Source: Amyloporia xantha
Lineage: Eukaryota; Basidiomycota; Agaricomycetes; Polyporales; Adustoporiaceae
Direction: 5' to 3'
Length of the DNA stretch: 64,000 bases
NCBI GenBank assembly: GCA_036971615.1
Contig: JAYKKR010000004.1
Coordinates: 868,001-932,000 of the forward strand
This document shows, piece after piece, positions 1 through 11,478 of the stretch; within the stretch, counting starts at the first letter, position 1; every line of letters starts with the position of its first letter. Under the pieces are notes generated by a model. That model was given only the letters and a program-made list of their open reading frames with translations, was not told the DNA's origin and ran no database searches. The position numbers were made by a program, and so were the translations under genes.

Positions 1-1166
1 TTTCTCACATGACTCACAGCAGACGGATTATTGCAGTGGTCTCGTGGACAATTTGATGCGCTATACTTCGTGCTTCAAGCACGAAAAGCTTAAAGTTCTG
101 TGTCGAGAGTTCAGGAAAGACAGTGGACGCACCGGCCGAGAGTCTATCATGAGAAAGAACAACTGTTCGGCCGTTTCCGTAAGATCGCAACCACATGTAC
201 ATCGCACGAAATGTGTCAAGTGATTCAGGAATACCGTTCCATTGCCACTCACCTGCAACTCACATGGTCACTTTCGCAAGTAATTCGCGGGCTGGGACCG
301 GGTCGCCCACAGCGAGCAGTTCTATCGCGGACCGTGATCACGGAAACGCTCACTTATGTCTCGACCCTCCGGACACGATGCAAACGGGGCATGCAGCGTG
401 GGCGGTGCAAAGAGGGTGTGGATATGGAGAATACAAGGTGCTGCAACGAGGACAGGGTTTAGACTGGCCTCGACTCCAGTAGGAGCAGATCACCCGGTAA
501 ATATCTACCGATAACCGAAATCCTGCATATGATTTACATAAACGAGGGGTGATAATTAATTGACCGCCCGTTGTTCCCCGCAGGCCCGCACGTCTCGGAA
601 TCGAATAACATTCTTCGCTTTTTGAACTACTTACCTCCCTCCGGACAGGTCCGCCCTCGGTCGACCTTCAAAATTTGACCGAACAACGCGGCCAGCCGCT
701 CTTTAGCGACGTCACTGTGCATTTCGAAATTTCCGCCTTCATGTCGAGAGTGACTATACGGCAAACATATAGACATAGGTTCGCTAATCTGTTCCAATTT
801 AAGACTGAAGCTTGAAGTTAAAAAATGACTCGCTTGCAGTGCTGTTGAAGCTCTGCCAAAACGCCGGTACCGGATGGTAGTAACGGGTATGGCGGGGGGC
901 GTGGCAGAAGAATTCATGGCAGCTCCGCCAATCGCGTTCCTTGCGATCATTCTGATCGAATCAAGAGCTGGAGATCCTTGGAACATATGCTCCCGCGGCA
1001 TTGCGGGCAGCATACGGAGGACTGGTCTCCATATGTAAGCGCTATCATCATCATGTATTGCCGTTCCAGTGGTGTCCTCGAAAAATTTCAGCTTCGTACA
1101 TGCTCCAATCTTCGCTTGAGTTTATATATATATCTTGGTCCTTGTCTCCAGTACAATTACCTCGCC
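1..1166. other. No supportable gene
   Basis: Several open frames up to about 120 codons occur on both strands, but none shows a recognisable family, a consistent splice chain or a clear start. The stretch 640-740 reads open on both strands and could be decayed coding sequence. I see nothing else to name. Confidence 0.4.
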
Positions 1167-2273
1167 ATGTCTAACGTACGCGCTCTCTCACTTCTATGGC
1201 CAAAGTTACCACTGACCTGCGTGTATAGGAGTGGGACGAACTGACAGCGCTGCCCGAATTTCCTGAGGCACGACCTCCTAATGCAGTTGAACGTGAAGTA
1301 TGGGCTGAAGACGGTAGCCTGAGGCTAGCGATCTACCGCGTCGGCTTTCAGATCCACCGCGAACTGCGCAATAGCTTTGAACCGTGGCTGAGAGTACGTG
1401 TTATCACCGGTTTCCTCTGAGACTACTCCTGACCACGCCTACAGTACTTCAAGGCAAAAATGGAACTGGCAGACCATACGCAAATAGGCTACTTGACCTA
1501 CCGACTCATCAACGGAACTTACGTCGAGGATTTCCACGACGAGTTCCAGATGTCTGAGCAGGGCGCGGAGGTTTGTTCCCATATATCCTCGACGATCTCG
1601 TTCACGCTGACATGGACCCAAGCAATTGGAGACGTTAGGTACTATACTTTTTACCAAAGACGGCACTCTACAAGAAAAATGGCGAGTGGGTCCCTCGTCA
1701 GGCACGCGTGTCTTCGGTCCAGAACTCAGCGCCACCAACGTGAAGTTTGCGCTGCTTGACTGCAGTGCGCAAGATTTTCTCGCCGTCCATGAGCAGTACC
1801 GCCGGCGTGGCGTCGCCTTGTGGGCTGTCAGGACACTCTTTCAGTTACTGAAGGATGAGGTCCGTCCGTCCGCAACGATGGCCGAAATGACATGCGTCTA
1901 ATGACTCCACTTCTTTCTGCACGCCCAGGGAGTCAAGTTCATCGTGACCTGGCCGTCTGTGCCCCGCATTAAGCCCGAACGAAAGGGCACCCCTGCGGAA
2001 GAGCGCTTGTTACGGCGTAACCTCGCCTTCGTACGCAAGGTGAATAAAATTCGTCGCATGCCTCGAACACCCGCTAAATGATGTGAATTCCTGATGTGAT
2101 TTGTTATAGGCTGGCTTCCGCCGAGTGGGCCTGTCCCCGGTGTTTGCCTACATGCTTCAGGACGACGCTCATCCTTCTCGTGCACTGGCGATAGAACGCG
2201 ATGTGGTATGTGATTTTCCGAACCTGAGGAACTCTGCGAAGTTAACGAGTATGACTTTTAGGATCCCGCGTGA
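1167..2273 (+). CDS. GNAT-like N-acetyltransferase-fold protein, seven exons
   Basis: Seven exons splice into one 248-residue frame: 1167-1175, 1229-1393, 1445-1570, 1632-1859, 1929-2039, 2110-2205 and 2262-2273 (747 nt, no internal stop). Every junction has GT and AG; the donors GTTTGT and GTCCGT are weaker than the others. The first coding exon is only MSN and the last only DPA plus stop. Exon 4 carries a piece resembling GNAT motif A (VHEQYRRRGVALWAVRTLF), the usual acetyl-CoA pyrophosphate loop region. Later exons read GVKFIVTWPSVPR and AGFRRVGLSPVFAYML, like the C-terminal half of GNAT-like proteins I recall from Agaricomycetes. Substrate unknown. A wrong frame choice in exon 4 would stop at 1743, whereas the chosen frame continues through three more exons, which supports it. 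Function by resemblance only; the gene structure is firmer than the function. Confidence 0.6.
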
Positions 2274-4659
2274 TGTCCGCATAGGCGAGGCCCGAATTTC
2301 AATTTTCAACACACGGACTCAAATGGAACTCAAAAACCTAGCTTTGCATAGTCTACGCTGCTCTCGCGCATCGGTGTCTTCTTACTTTTCTCTTCTGTCT
2401 CCATACACTCAGCTCATAGATGTATCGCCATTTTTCCCATTCCTTTGTATGTCTTTGCAGCAGTATAATCAGTCCGTCGTGTTCTCAATCAATGCTATGC
2501 TAGTCCCACCGCTTTTGTGCTCTGGCCGTTATTTGTTTTGTACTATCATGTCCACTAGGCCAGTAAGCAACTCGTTATGATTTTCTCACAGGTGCCCCGA
2601 TCCCCTTTTAGCTGCGCAGTGCTTCAGCATTCAGGTGGGTCATGTCCACATCAATGATCCGGTGCATCGCTAACGCCCTCTGAGTCATCTGCATCAGTTT
2701 ACAGCCATATGTACGGAAGAAAGGCATCATGGTGTGTACCCTGAGATTCCACAGCGTGCCTTCGGAATTGGGGATGTCCGACACAATTATCCTCGCACCT
2801 TACACCATGTGACAATATTCTATTCTACTTACGTTAAGCAAGCGCACACGAAGGATGGACAAGAGTCAAAAGAAGTCCCATCTGCACTCTATGCCGTCCT
2901 GCTCGTGCTGTAGGTCTATTCAAATTGGAAGCCGGTCTCGAAGCAATGCGCTATCGGTACGCTCTATGACTCATCGAAGATCAATAACTGCCTGCATGTT
3001 TTATCTGATCCTTCGAGAAGTCGTCCTTCAGCGCCAGAGAAGAGACCTCCGACATACGTTCTGCCGCGAGCCTGAATCAGGCCCCCAGGGTTGCGCTAGC
3101 ACGCTGGTGTGCTTTGGTCTCTGACATCTGCCTTCCGTGTGTCTGTATCTGGAAACTCAACTGTTGGATTTCTAGACGCAGATGTGTAGCGTGTGCTCCC
3201 CCAATAAAGTATGTGACATACAACCAGATTTTCAGGCCCAATAATATGTTGACTTCGCCTCGCGTTCCTCTTCATAATCTTCTCAGTTAGCCATCCACTG
3301 GAATGCTCGTAAATCGTAGCCGAGAAGCAGCATATTTACTCGCTCTAGCTCGGTATTCTAATGTCATATGTCGCCTACATACGCCCTTCTCGCTCGATAA
3401 CGACTCTCAAATGCAGCTTTCTCGCGCCTTTCCTGTCCCACATACCGACGCATCTCAATCATTGTTTTAAAGACCTGATAGGCCAGGGCCGTCGGAGAAT
3501 GAAAAACCACGGTGCTGCGCATACCATGACACGTGAAATATATCGAGCTTTGTGTACAAAGGTGCGCTCCTCTCCTTTTCGTTTCTTCTCAAATTATAGC
3601 ATAACTTTTTACAGGTCCTTTCTAAATTACCTTCGATTTCCGGCGAAGGGTTACCCGTTTAGATACAAGACATACAGATTCGGCTTTCTATTAGGCTCAC
3701 TTGATTTACTGTCTTGTGTAGTCGCGGCGAAGGTTGATGGGTGCGTTCTCGGTCGGTCTACTAGGGCTCACGGTCCTACCCACTGTCAGCTCCCGGAGTC
3801 GGAAATATCATCAACCCATCTATAATCCAACTTCTGGAATAGAGAAGGTTTGTCCATCACTGCTATGAACGACTCAAGCGGATAAATCCCACACTAATGG
3901 GAGTTCTTTCTCGTAAGGCAACTCTCCTCGTGTGGCGGGTTGCATCATACTACGTGCCCTCATGTCTATCACGCCAGCTGGTCTACCATTGTGCGTCTAT
4001 CTATGACAGTGTGCGATACCATCAATTGACTGACGCAGCAAATAAGTAGGTGGGGAAAGGTTTTTTCCATATCACGAACCGTCAGATCCGTGATAAATTT
4101 CTTGCCAGAGGCAAGAAGAGGTGAAATTTGACATACAGGCTCGGCTCGGACATATCGGGCATTCACTCGAACATCATTCTGATATGTGCTGATATGAACA
4201 TGCTCTATATTTAGATGCTCATTTGCTACGACAGGGCAATGCGAATAATTCTTGCCATCCAGTACTGATCAGTCAAGTCTAACCCTTTGTGTACATGCGT
4301 AAGAACTTCCGCTGAGAAAATCAACGAGAAAGTCAGCCCTTGACGCAATGGATGGACTATGATCGTGATACGCTAGCGTAGCCTGAGGTAAGCCCCTCTC
4401 GGTCTGAAGGCTAAAGCTCGGAGGCCCTGCGATGCCTTATGAATAGAGTCTGGATTGATGTATACATAAATGAGCGCTGAGTAAAGTTTATGGCAGGCTT
4501 AGGCATGCCGATTCACTGAGGCCCAAGGTGAACCCGTGTTTTGCTCCTGACGGACTTTTACGTGGATTATACCGGATTTTCACTGCACACAATGTATGCT
4601 TCCGTGGTCTCATTCAGTAAGCTGCCTCTTATACCCAATATTGGTTTCTAGAACTTCCT
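2274..4659. other. Gene-poor stretch, possible decayed exons
   Basis: Short open pieces are present, for example about 3470-3560 ending at a GTGCGC donor-like site. I could not build a spliced frame longer than about 60 residues or recognise a family. AT-richer than the flanking genes. Confidence 0.35.
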
Positions 4660-5826
4660 GACCTATAATGTCACTTTTGAGTGCACTGGATCGAATACAT
4701 GACTGGCCCGCCTGGGCTTGCCGTATACTACCACATCTTTCTCGCGCTGCTTACAGCATCTTACCTTCGGGAAGTACTTCGCAATAGCCCCTGGTATTGA
4801 CCTGACGTGGGATGATGAGGTGCGTATATGAATGAACGACTGTAATAACCTCCAATTGTGCGTATCCCACAATACCACTTACTCGGTTCGGGGAAATCTG
4901 ATCGATGACCTGCAAATTCACTGGCAACGTCTAGAGGCAGCTCCTAATGCAGAAGACGCACCGGGAGGCCCGATACTTCATGACTTCGGCATTATCGATA
5001 ACTCGCATGTATTTTGGACAGTCAATATTCCAGTCGGTAAGCTTCCCACTCCCATGACATGGCGGATAGGCCATATTCCAGAGCTCAAGACTTGTTATAT
5101 GGCAAGCCAGGCTATAAGCTTCACATACATCCATGTCGCCGATGCTACCTTGCACTATGTGTCGGGTGCGCTAAAATGTCTATAAGTAACCGTCAACTAC
5201 ATCATTGACATGAGCCTGCACTTAGAAAGCACAAGTCTATGCCATCCGTGTATGGCTCTACGTTGTGTCTCTCGATGCCCACTGCCGGTAGTAGCTTAGC
5301 TACCAGCCCATCGGCAGCCTCGGTAACAACAATTACGGGAGGATTCTCAGTCATCTCCAATATCATCTTGCCAGTGGTCGGCCTCCTCATCACCACGGTC
5401 TCCAGCTGCATGGTCGCAATCATCGGGTGTATCACTCCAGCCATCTTTGGCATCTGGACACAACATGAATTTTGAAAGTATCTCGATGGGCAAAGCGGTT
5501 GGGACTGTTTGGCGTCGAAGCAGGTGTTGTGTTTTGTGTCATCCTGATCATGTTCTCAGTGGTCAATCGGTACAGAAGGCGTGCTCACGAATGTACAACC
5601 TTCATTCATCACTGAAAATAGTGACATGCTAAGCGCGAAGAGTCATCAGGGTACGCGCTCAGACCTATGTGTGTTGTGATGTACGGGCTAATGGGAACAT
5701 TGTGCACGATTCATAGGTCCCACGATAGAGCCTGACACGAGTGGGACGATGGAGGTAAATAGGCCACCACTGCATGCGGGCTCTGCGATGGAAGACCGTA
5801 GTGAAACAATAGAGGTATCAAGGTAA
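4660..5826 (+). pseudogene. Probable single-pass membrane protein gene, likely decayed
   Basis: Pieces of one plus-strand gene are visible but do not join into a clean frame. At 4670-4720 there is an ectodomain-like piece (LTYNVTFECTGSNT) and at about 4760-4818 an exon-like HLTFGKYFAIAPGIDLTW bounded by CTTACAG and GTGCGT. A frame of about 115 codons follows and ends with FWTVNIPVG before a GTAAGC donor. A Ser-rich stretch lies at 5350-5470. At about 5510-5590 is a strong transmembrane segment (GVEAGVVFCVILIMFSVV) followed by a basic stop-transfer run NRYRRRAHE. A tail piece starting PTIEPDTSG lies at 5718-5826. The order (ectodomain, Ser/Thr-rich stalk, helix, short tail) is typical of many Agaricomycete surface proteins. 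In-frame stops between pieces and competing frames in the stalk suggest decay, but missed introns could explain part of this. Confidence 0.4.
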
Positions 5827-6483
5827 TCGCTTCACATGCCATGCGTTAGTAAAGCAGCCACAGCTCGTACACTATACCCCCGTCGCACATCCGGCTGGCG
5901 CGTACTCAATATATCAATCCTCTCTTTTCGAGATTCTTACTGGCATACCCATGTTAACTAAGAAATGTCGATGCTAGATCGAGGTATCTGATGATGTTCA
6001 TTACACCCTAATTCATCCCGCTCCGTGATGAATAGGATGGGCTGCTTCAGCTGTTGATGTATCTTTTGCCACTGATCTGTCAGTAACGTTCCCTCAATGA
6101 CGGTATTGCGGATGGAATGTATCCGTGCATTGGTCAAAATGACAGGTAATCCGCACAGGGCGGTTGGCAATGCCTATAGATTCAATTCAGGTATTGACAG
6201 CTAGACGCGGCCCGACGATGTTCAGGCACGAGAATAAATCACTAATGAGCGGCCTCTGCAAATGGTCGGGTTTTAGATAGTCTTCCGCACGGCGACGTGT
6301 GCAGTCATTGACGCTGATACTATATCAAAATAGTCAGATATAAAACGATCCTGCGATACATATCAAACAATATGATCGACTGCGACCTCTAAGCGCGCTC
6401 CAATGGTCTTTCTTCACTTAATCTGCACTCTGCTGAAATTGGCTATCGAACAACACCGATGCACTTATAGATCATGCAGTCTT
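5827..6483. other. Intergenic, one unexplained minus-strand open frame
   Basis: Minus-strand 5958-6170 is open for 70 codons (starting MPTALCGLPVILTNARIHSI) and 6190-6330 also reads open on that strand (LKPDHLQRPLISDLFSCLN). They may be remnants of one gene, but there is no start, splice chain or recognisable family. It is also the region downstream of the oxidoreductase gene. Confidence 0.3.
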
Positions 6484-7748
6484 CTAGGGGTGTGCGACAA
6501 GTTTGACATTGCTTATACCATTTTTGAGCTTTTCCAAGCCGCCGATGACGCTGTACAATCCGTCCGGAAGCACCTCCACACGGGTGGGCTATGTACCATG
6601 TTATAGAATGTTAAACCGTCAATAGAATTGGACAAACAACACATACCTTGAGCAGACCGTCCTCCAGTAGAGCCGTAAGTTTCGAATACAGACTTACACC
6701 TAGAGCACGTTGTTTCGGGGCATTGAAATCCCCATATGTAGATGCGATCCGCTTGTCCTCGCGCTTCTTCGCTTCTTCGACCGAGTCCTGGCTAAAGACA
6801 ATGACAAGGGCTCCACCTGAGGACACAAGATCATATCCCGTGTTTTGTGTCTCCGTACTTGACACAGCATCATACACGACCTCGATTGGCGACGGTGTAA
6901 TCTTGGAGACTTCGGCGCGGATGGCGTCGGGAGGAAGATTGCGGTCGAGGACGTGCGTAGCTCCTATATCTTTGAGATAGGTTGTATTGTGCAGGGAAGC
7001 CGTAGCGATGATAGGGCTAAAGCCTGAAAGCCGCCCGAGCTGGATTGCTGTTGTCCGGGAAGCATCAGGTGTGTAAGCTTGTGCCATATGCGTGGTGAAC
7101 TAGAGATATACCAAATTGGCCGACTGTACTGGCACCTCCAAAGACAGCAAACGGCTTGTCCTTGTATTTGTCTCGTCCACCATCCTCCCAATGAGGGTGT
7201 AATGCAATGCCGTTGGTTGAGCAATAGAGGCCGACTGCAGCGGTTGCGAGACCCATAGGGAGCGTAGCAGCTTCCTCAAAGGAGATATTATCCGGGATCT
7301 GGCAAATACGGCACTGGGTGATGAATAGACTAGACCACCTTGAGACAGACTAACCTTTGCCGTAACATCGGCGTTTCCGAGAGTGTACTGCTGGTAAGCA
7401 GAATGCTCAGGCACGTTGATTATACCCTCGGTCACACTGTCACCAGTCCACTGAGCATTGATGCCTCAATCGGGGATTATAATAGATCACCTACACTCTG
7501 TCGCCTTTTACGAATCTTGTCACACCTTCACCGAGCTCCTCGATAGTACCCGACATGTCATACCCGAGTACCGCGGGGAATTTGGTGATGAAGAAGTCAT
7601 ATGCCTGCATTTTCCAGTCAACAGGGTTGAGCCCGGCTGCCTGTACTTTGATCAGGACCTCGCCCGGCCCAGGTCGAGGCACCGGAATTGTGTCGACGAC
7701 GAAAGTGCCTTTGGCTTTGGTGAGCAGTAAAGCTTTCTGTTGAGCCAT
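6484..7748 (-). CDS. Zinc-type medium-chain dehydrogenase/reductase (enoyl-reductase-like)
   Basis: The ATG at 7748 gives MAQQKALLLTKAKG, and the last exon ends in SNVKLVAHP with a TAG at 6484-6486. The N-terminal half is a GroES-like fold with PVPRPGPGEVLIKVQAAGLNP and FPAVLGYDMSGTIEELGEGV. Next comes the Rossmann region: FGGASTVGQF is the nucleotide-binding loop, then ATHVLDRN and VVYDAVSS. The structural-zinc Cys cluster of classical alcohol dehydrogenases is absent, so this is the quinone-reductase/trans-enoyl-reductase-like MDR branch, usually about 350 residues. Expected reaction: NADPH-dependent reduction of an enone or similar; substrate unknown. At least four introns are needed. Intron 1 is ambiguous: either GACAGA joins TGGACTGG, or GACAGAGT joins TGTGACC; both stay open. 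No biosynthetic neighbours. Confidence 0.85.
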
Positions 7749-9169
7749 GGTGCTAGATGCAATACGGGTGTCCAGAGGATTAATCAGGCTTATGCCACTC
7801 CTTATATATACTATGGATGACATCCATCCGTATCCCATGTGAGCTGAAAGTACGTTAGATAACAAACCCTATGAGCATCCACATCGACTCCGCAATCAAT
7901 GGGCAGTAGTAGATAGACATCATTTCGAATTCGCCATCATCAACTCGCCCCAGATTCATACCGAAGCAATGTTATCATTCAGAACCACTGACAAGATTGG
8001 CAATGACACGCTTTTTGCACGAATACCGTTGCTTAGTGATTAGAAAGCGCCAGTTAAGTGCGAGCACTTGAGAGATGGCAATATTTTCAGCGTCAAGATG
8101 TGATCCCCGACTCCTATGAAGTTAGCGCAGAGTGGAATACCGTTATGCCTGTTTAGGTATGGTTGAAGGCCCGAAGGTGGTTATGGGATTGAAGTCAATA
8201 TCGTCGATCATCCATCTTGGCTCTGAGGCAGGTGAACGCGTTCGGCTACATCGGGCTCGTGAGGCTTCTATTCTCGCAACTTCCGAACTTGTCGTATACG
8301 CCGATGACTGTTGCATGCATGCATAACATCCAGCTTTCTAGACAGGGATTAAACAGTCACGGGGTATACGTGTAATCAGTTACGTGGTCTTGAGTTGTTT
8401 TGACGAACCGGAATACCAGTAGTACGAAATGCATATAATGTTTAAGTAGGTTTCATTGAGATGATTCGTGTTGTGCAGAGATCCACGGACCTTCGACGTT
8501 TCAACAAGAAATACGAGTTGGATGATGGACCGTGAACTGCCAGTGCCACACTGCTACGCCGCCGCGGTCACGAGACCGGCGCGCCAGCAAAGACGCGTCG
8601 ATGTCTTCAATCTTGCAATTGAGTCTTGACCGTGAACTCTTTCTCTTGATGGAATGTTAGAACACTTGACCCCGCCGTTAAGTACTACCGACATATACGT
8701 TCTTAGGCTGCATCCTGCACAAGCGACATACTACTTTGCTATGCCATGGATTGTTTCTTTCTTGTTCACCCTGGGTCACTTTCGGGAAACTTCACACCGG
8801 TAAGCCCATCAAGTTCATGCGAATGCGATTTGGTTTGATATTTGTAGATTAAGACCGAGGTTCAAGTTACTCTGCCTATACGGTGCTATTTTGACATGCA
8901 TCAGTTCGGGATAAGACTACCCCCCGTTTGTGAAGATTCCAGCACGACGAGTGCTGTCAAACAGCCCCTGACCGTTGTCCTAGTAGAACTATATCGCCGC
9001 TGACTTTGTATTAAAACTTTTCAGGACCGTCTGCAGGCTCTTGGGATGAGCGACGGAAAAGTAGTGATATTCCGCTCAGCCAAGCAACCCACAGTAGCAA
9101 CTATCACAAAGAAGTGCCGATTACTTTGCCTTCGTTGACCCGAACTTCTGCTACAAGATCATTGGAGTA
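7749..9169. other. No supportable gene
   Basis: Contains the upstream region of the oxidoreductase (7749-8000) and short open frames without recognisable families or usable splice chains. The plus-strand piece near 9030-9090 (DRLQALGMSDGKVVIF) may be an upstream remnant of the decayed gene described next. Confidence 0.35.
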
Positions 9170-10600
9170 TTTTGGTAGGGAGAGCCATCAAGCGCCAGCA
9201 GATTCGGAAGTGATTCTTCCCGGCGCAGTAGTCGACCAGGCACGCCATGGCATACGCATTCAGGTTCCACTTGGTGCCGTGTTGCGTCCGTAATTTCGCC
9301 AAATGGTGGTGGCTTTGTTCTCCGAAGCGAGCCCTATGCCTCTTTCCTCATCCTTGCGTCGGAAACGGCGCTGTCACGAATCCATTTGCATTGTTCAGAT
9401 CAAAATGTGTGCGTCTGGCATCTAGCTCGCGAGTAGTGGTGATGCAAGTCTCGCCTTGATAATTTCCGTGATATACCATCCGGCCATGCTTCACGAGACA
9501 GTTCTCTCGCAGCCTTCCATCAACGTATGCAGGGGTGGCCACCGTCGCATCTTAACATGTCGCTCCGCGAACATGAGCTCGAGGCGCGCGATTGATGCAA
9601 GCTAAGTTGCATGTCACATTACGGTCATCCTTTCTAATTCGATATGTTGATCGAGACTCTTATAACGAGATTGAGTTAGCACCGCATCGCAACGTTTATG
9701 GTCGCCAGGCCGTCTAGTGAACACTGTTGGCCTCGAGGAGCCAAATCACGGAGGCAGGCAGGGAGAGAATACAGCGGTGCACCACGACCTGATACGGCTC
9801 GACATGAGGAATGCAATCACCCCCCTGACGGCCTGCAGGTCAGCTAAACTCCGTAGTATTAAGAATGTTTTCCGATGAGGTGAAGGCTAATTGTGAAAGC
9901 TCCTTTGACGGCTCGAATACAGCCTGCAACGGGCCCCATCTTCTCGCTATTGTATCGCAGAACGTTCTTGCCACGAGTGTTCTGCCCACTTCCAGCCCGA
10001 CAGCATGTCCGCCGGTGCAACAGGAAATGAGATAAGGTGAGTACACCAACCGATTTCCCATTCTGGTCCGCTTCAGAGTCTAGCGATGCGATACGTACAG
10101 CGGACAGCTCAATACAGATATTGTTTCTCCATGATGGCCACCGCCATTTGGAGTATATTCATTCCTTGCCCGGCACCGGGCACCAGTGCTACGCTAAGGT
10201 ATTGATGCTTCTGCGTCTTCGCCTTTCTCACATGCATTGGCTCGATCAATTTCACCCCAGATGGTCCTTGAGTTTCTTGACTTATGAATAGACCGACGGC
10301 TTCAACCAATTCAGCACTTACACAAACAGGATGCGAAGGTGATACCAATATTCCCTACGGCCCGCTACCGCGTCTCTTCAGCTGCATCTCAACAAGAGTT
10401 TCAGGCCGTTCTTCCACCCTGCTTCTCTGGAGCAGTTGCCTTTTCCCCTGGCTTGTTACTCACAAAGAAGTCGAATGCTACAGATACCGGGGCTTTCCGT
10501 TCCCCACTCTCGAGAAGCGATCTGTTAGTCGCAAACTCCGTGTCCGACTTGACCTTCTATCAACACAGCTCAAGATGTCCTTCGACACATTATTTCTAGG
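9170..10600 (+). pseudogene. Decayed gene copy A, unknown family
   Basis: This stretch aligns by eye, in opposite orientation and the same order, with 25.7-28.3 kb. Examples are 9400-9620 with about 27825-28075, 9995-10065 with about 27415-27475, and 10120-10290 with about 27150-27330. Frame-conserved pieces on the plus strand include LATSVLPTSSP (copy B: LATNASVMSAG) and RLRLSHMHWLDQFHPRWSL (copy B: GHLSHRHWLRWYPKHSL). At 10002 the copy starts MSAGATGNEI and runs into a GTGAGT donor at 10034, which supports the plus strand as coding. No complete frame could be assembled and stops interrupt several pieces. I do not recognise the family. A short segment near 9760-9810 matches copy B in the other orientation and may mark a local inversion. 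Confidence 0.45.
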
Positions 10601-11478
10601 AAGTCTCAGCTCTTCCCTTTCATGCTCCCCTGTCAATTCTGTTAGGACCGCCTCGGTCGAAGGCCCGACTCCGTGACACACCATGGCCACTGCCGCCCAA
10701 TGAGTTTCGCGAGACCAGCCGAGTCTGGCTCATAGCTCGGTTCCGGTCTTAAACTAGCGGCCATGATCCAACGCTGCCGAGGGAGCGTCATGGGCGACAA
10801 ATGCTCCTGGCAGTACGGTGACAGGCTTTCGTTGCACAATCAAGTCCATGGGCACTGGTTGTCCCTTCGATGTCGAGAATTAATATTAGTTATCGGCGCT
10901 CGTAGAGATGATGTACAGTGTCACTGTACAGGTGACCCCATAGCCATAGACGGAGACAACACATCATGCCTGTTCAACATAAATATCCTCAACATACCTG
11001 CAAATTCCCATTGAGATCAATGTGCACACCTATTCCAGGATGATATTAGACCCTAATCATGTTACGATGTAGCTGTACGAAGCATAGTACGAGGCGGTAG
11101 CAAGTTGAAACAAAGAGTTCAGCTGGACATGAAAGAGTTCTATTCGTGATTGCAGGGGATGAAATGGGAACACAAAATATACGAGTAATTGTTTCAGTCC
11201 GTTGCGCAGAAACGACTATTCGAAACATTTACAGACTAGATTTCAGACTGGACAATAATCAATGGTACGCAAGGTAGCAGGCAACCTGACCCGCGCGCGG
11301 ATCAGGTCTCGATAGCAAGGAGTGGACGGTAATACTGTATCAGAAACAGTACACACAACAAAAGAATGTAGAGATAGTCCATGGGCAGTCTGTTGTCCGT
11401 GGTATAAAGGGCTGGTGGTATATGGACAGAGGAATTTCGAAGGAAACCACGAAGGAGAGAGTACTGGCCATATACCGA
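10601..11478. other. Intergenic, no gene seen
   Basis: Between decayed copy A and the 3' end of the GT2 gene. Only short frames without family resemblance. The part nearest 11478 is presumably the 3' untranslated region of the minus-strand glycosyltransferase. Confidence 0.35.
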
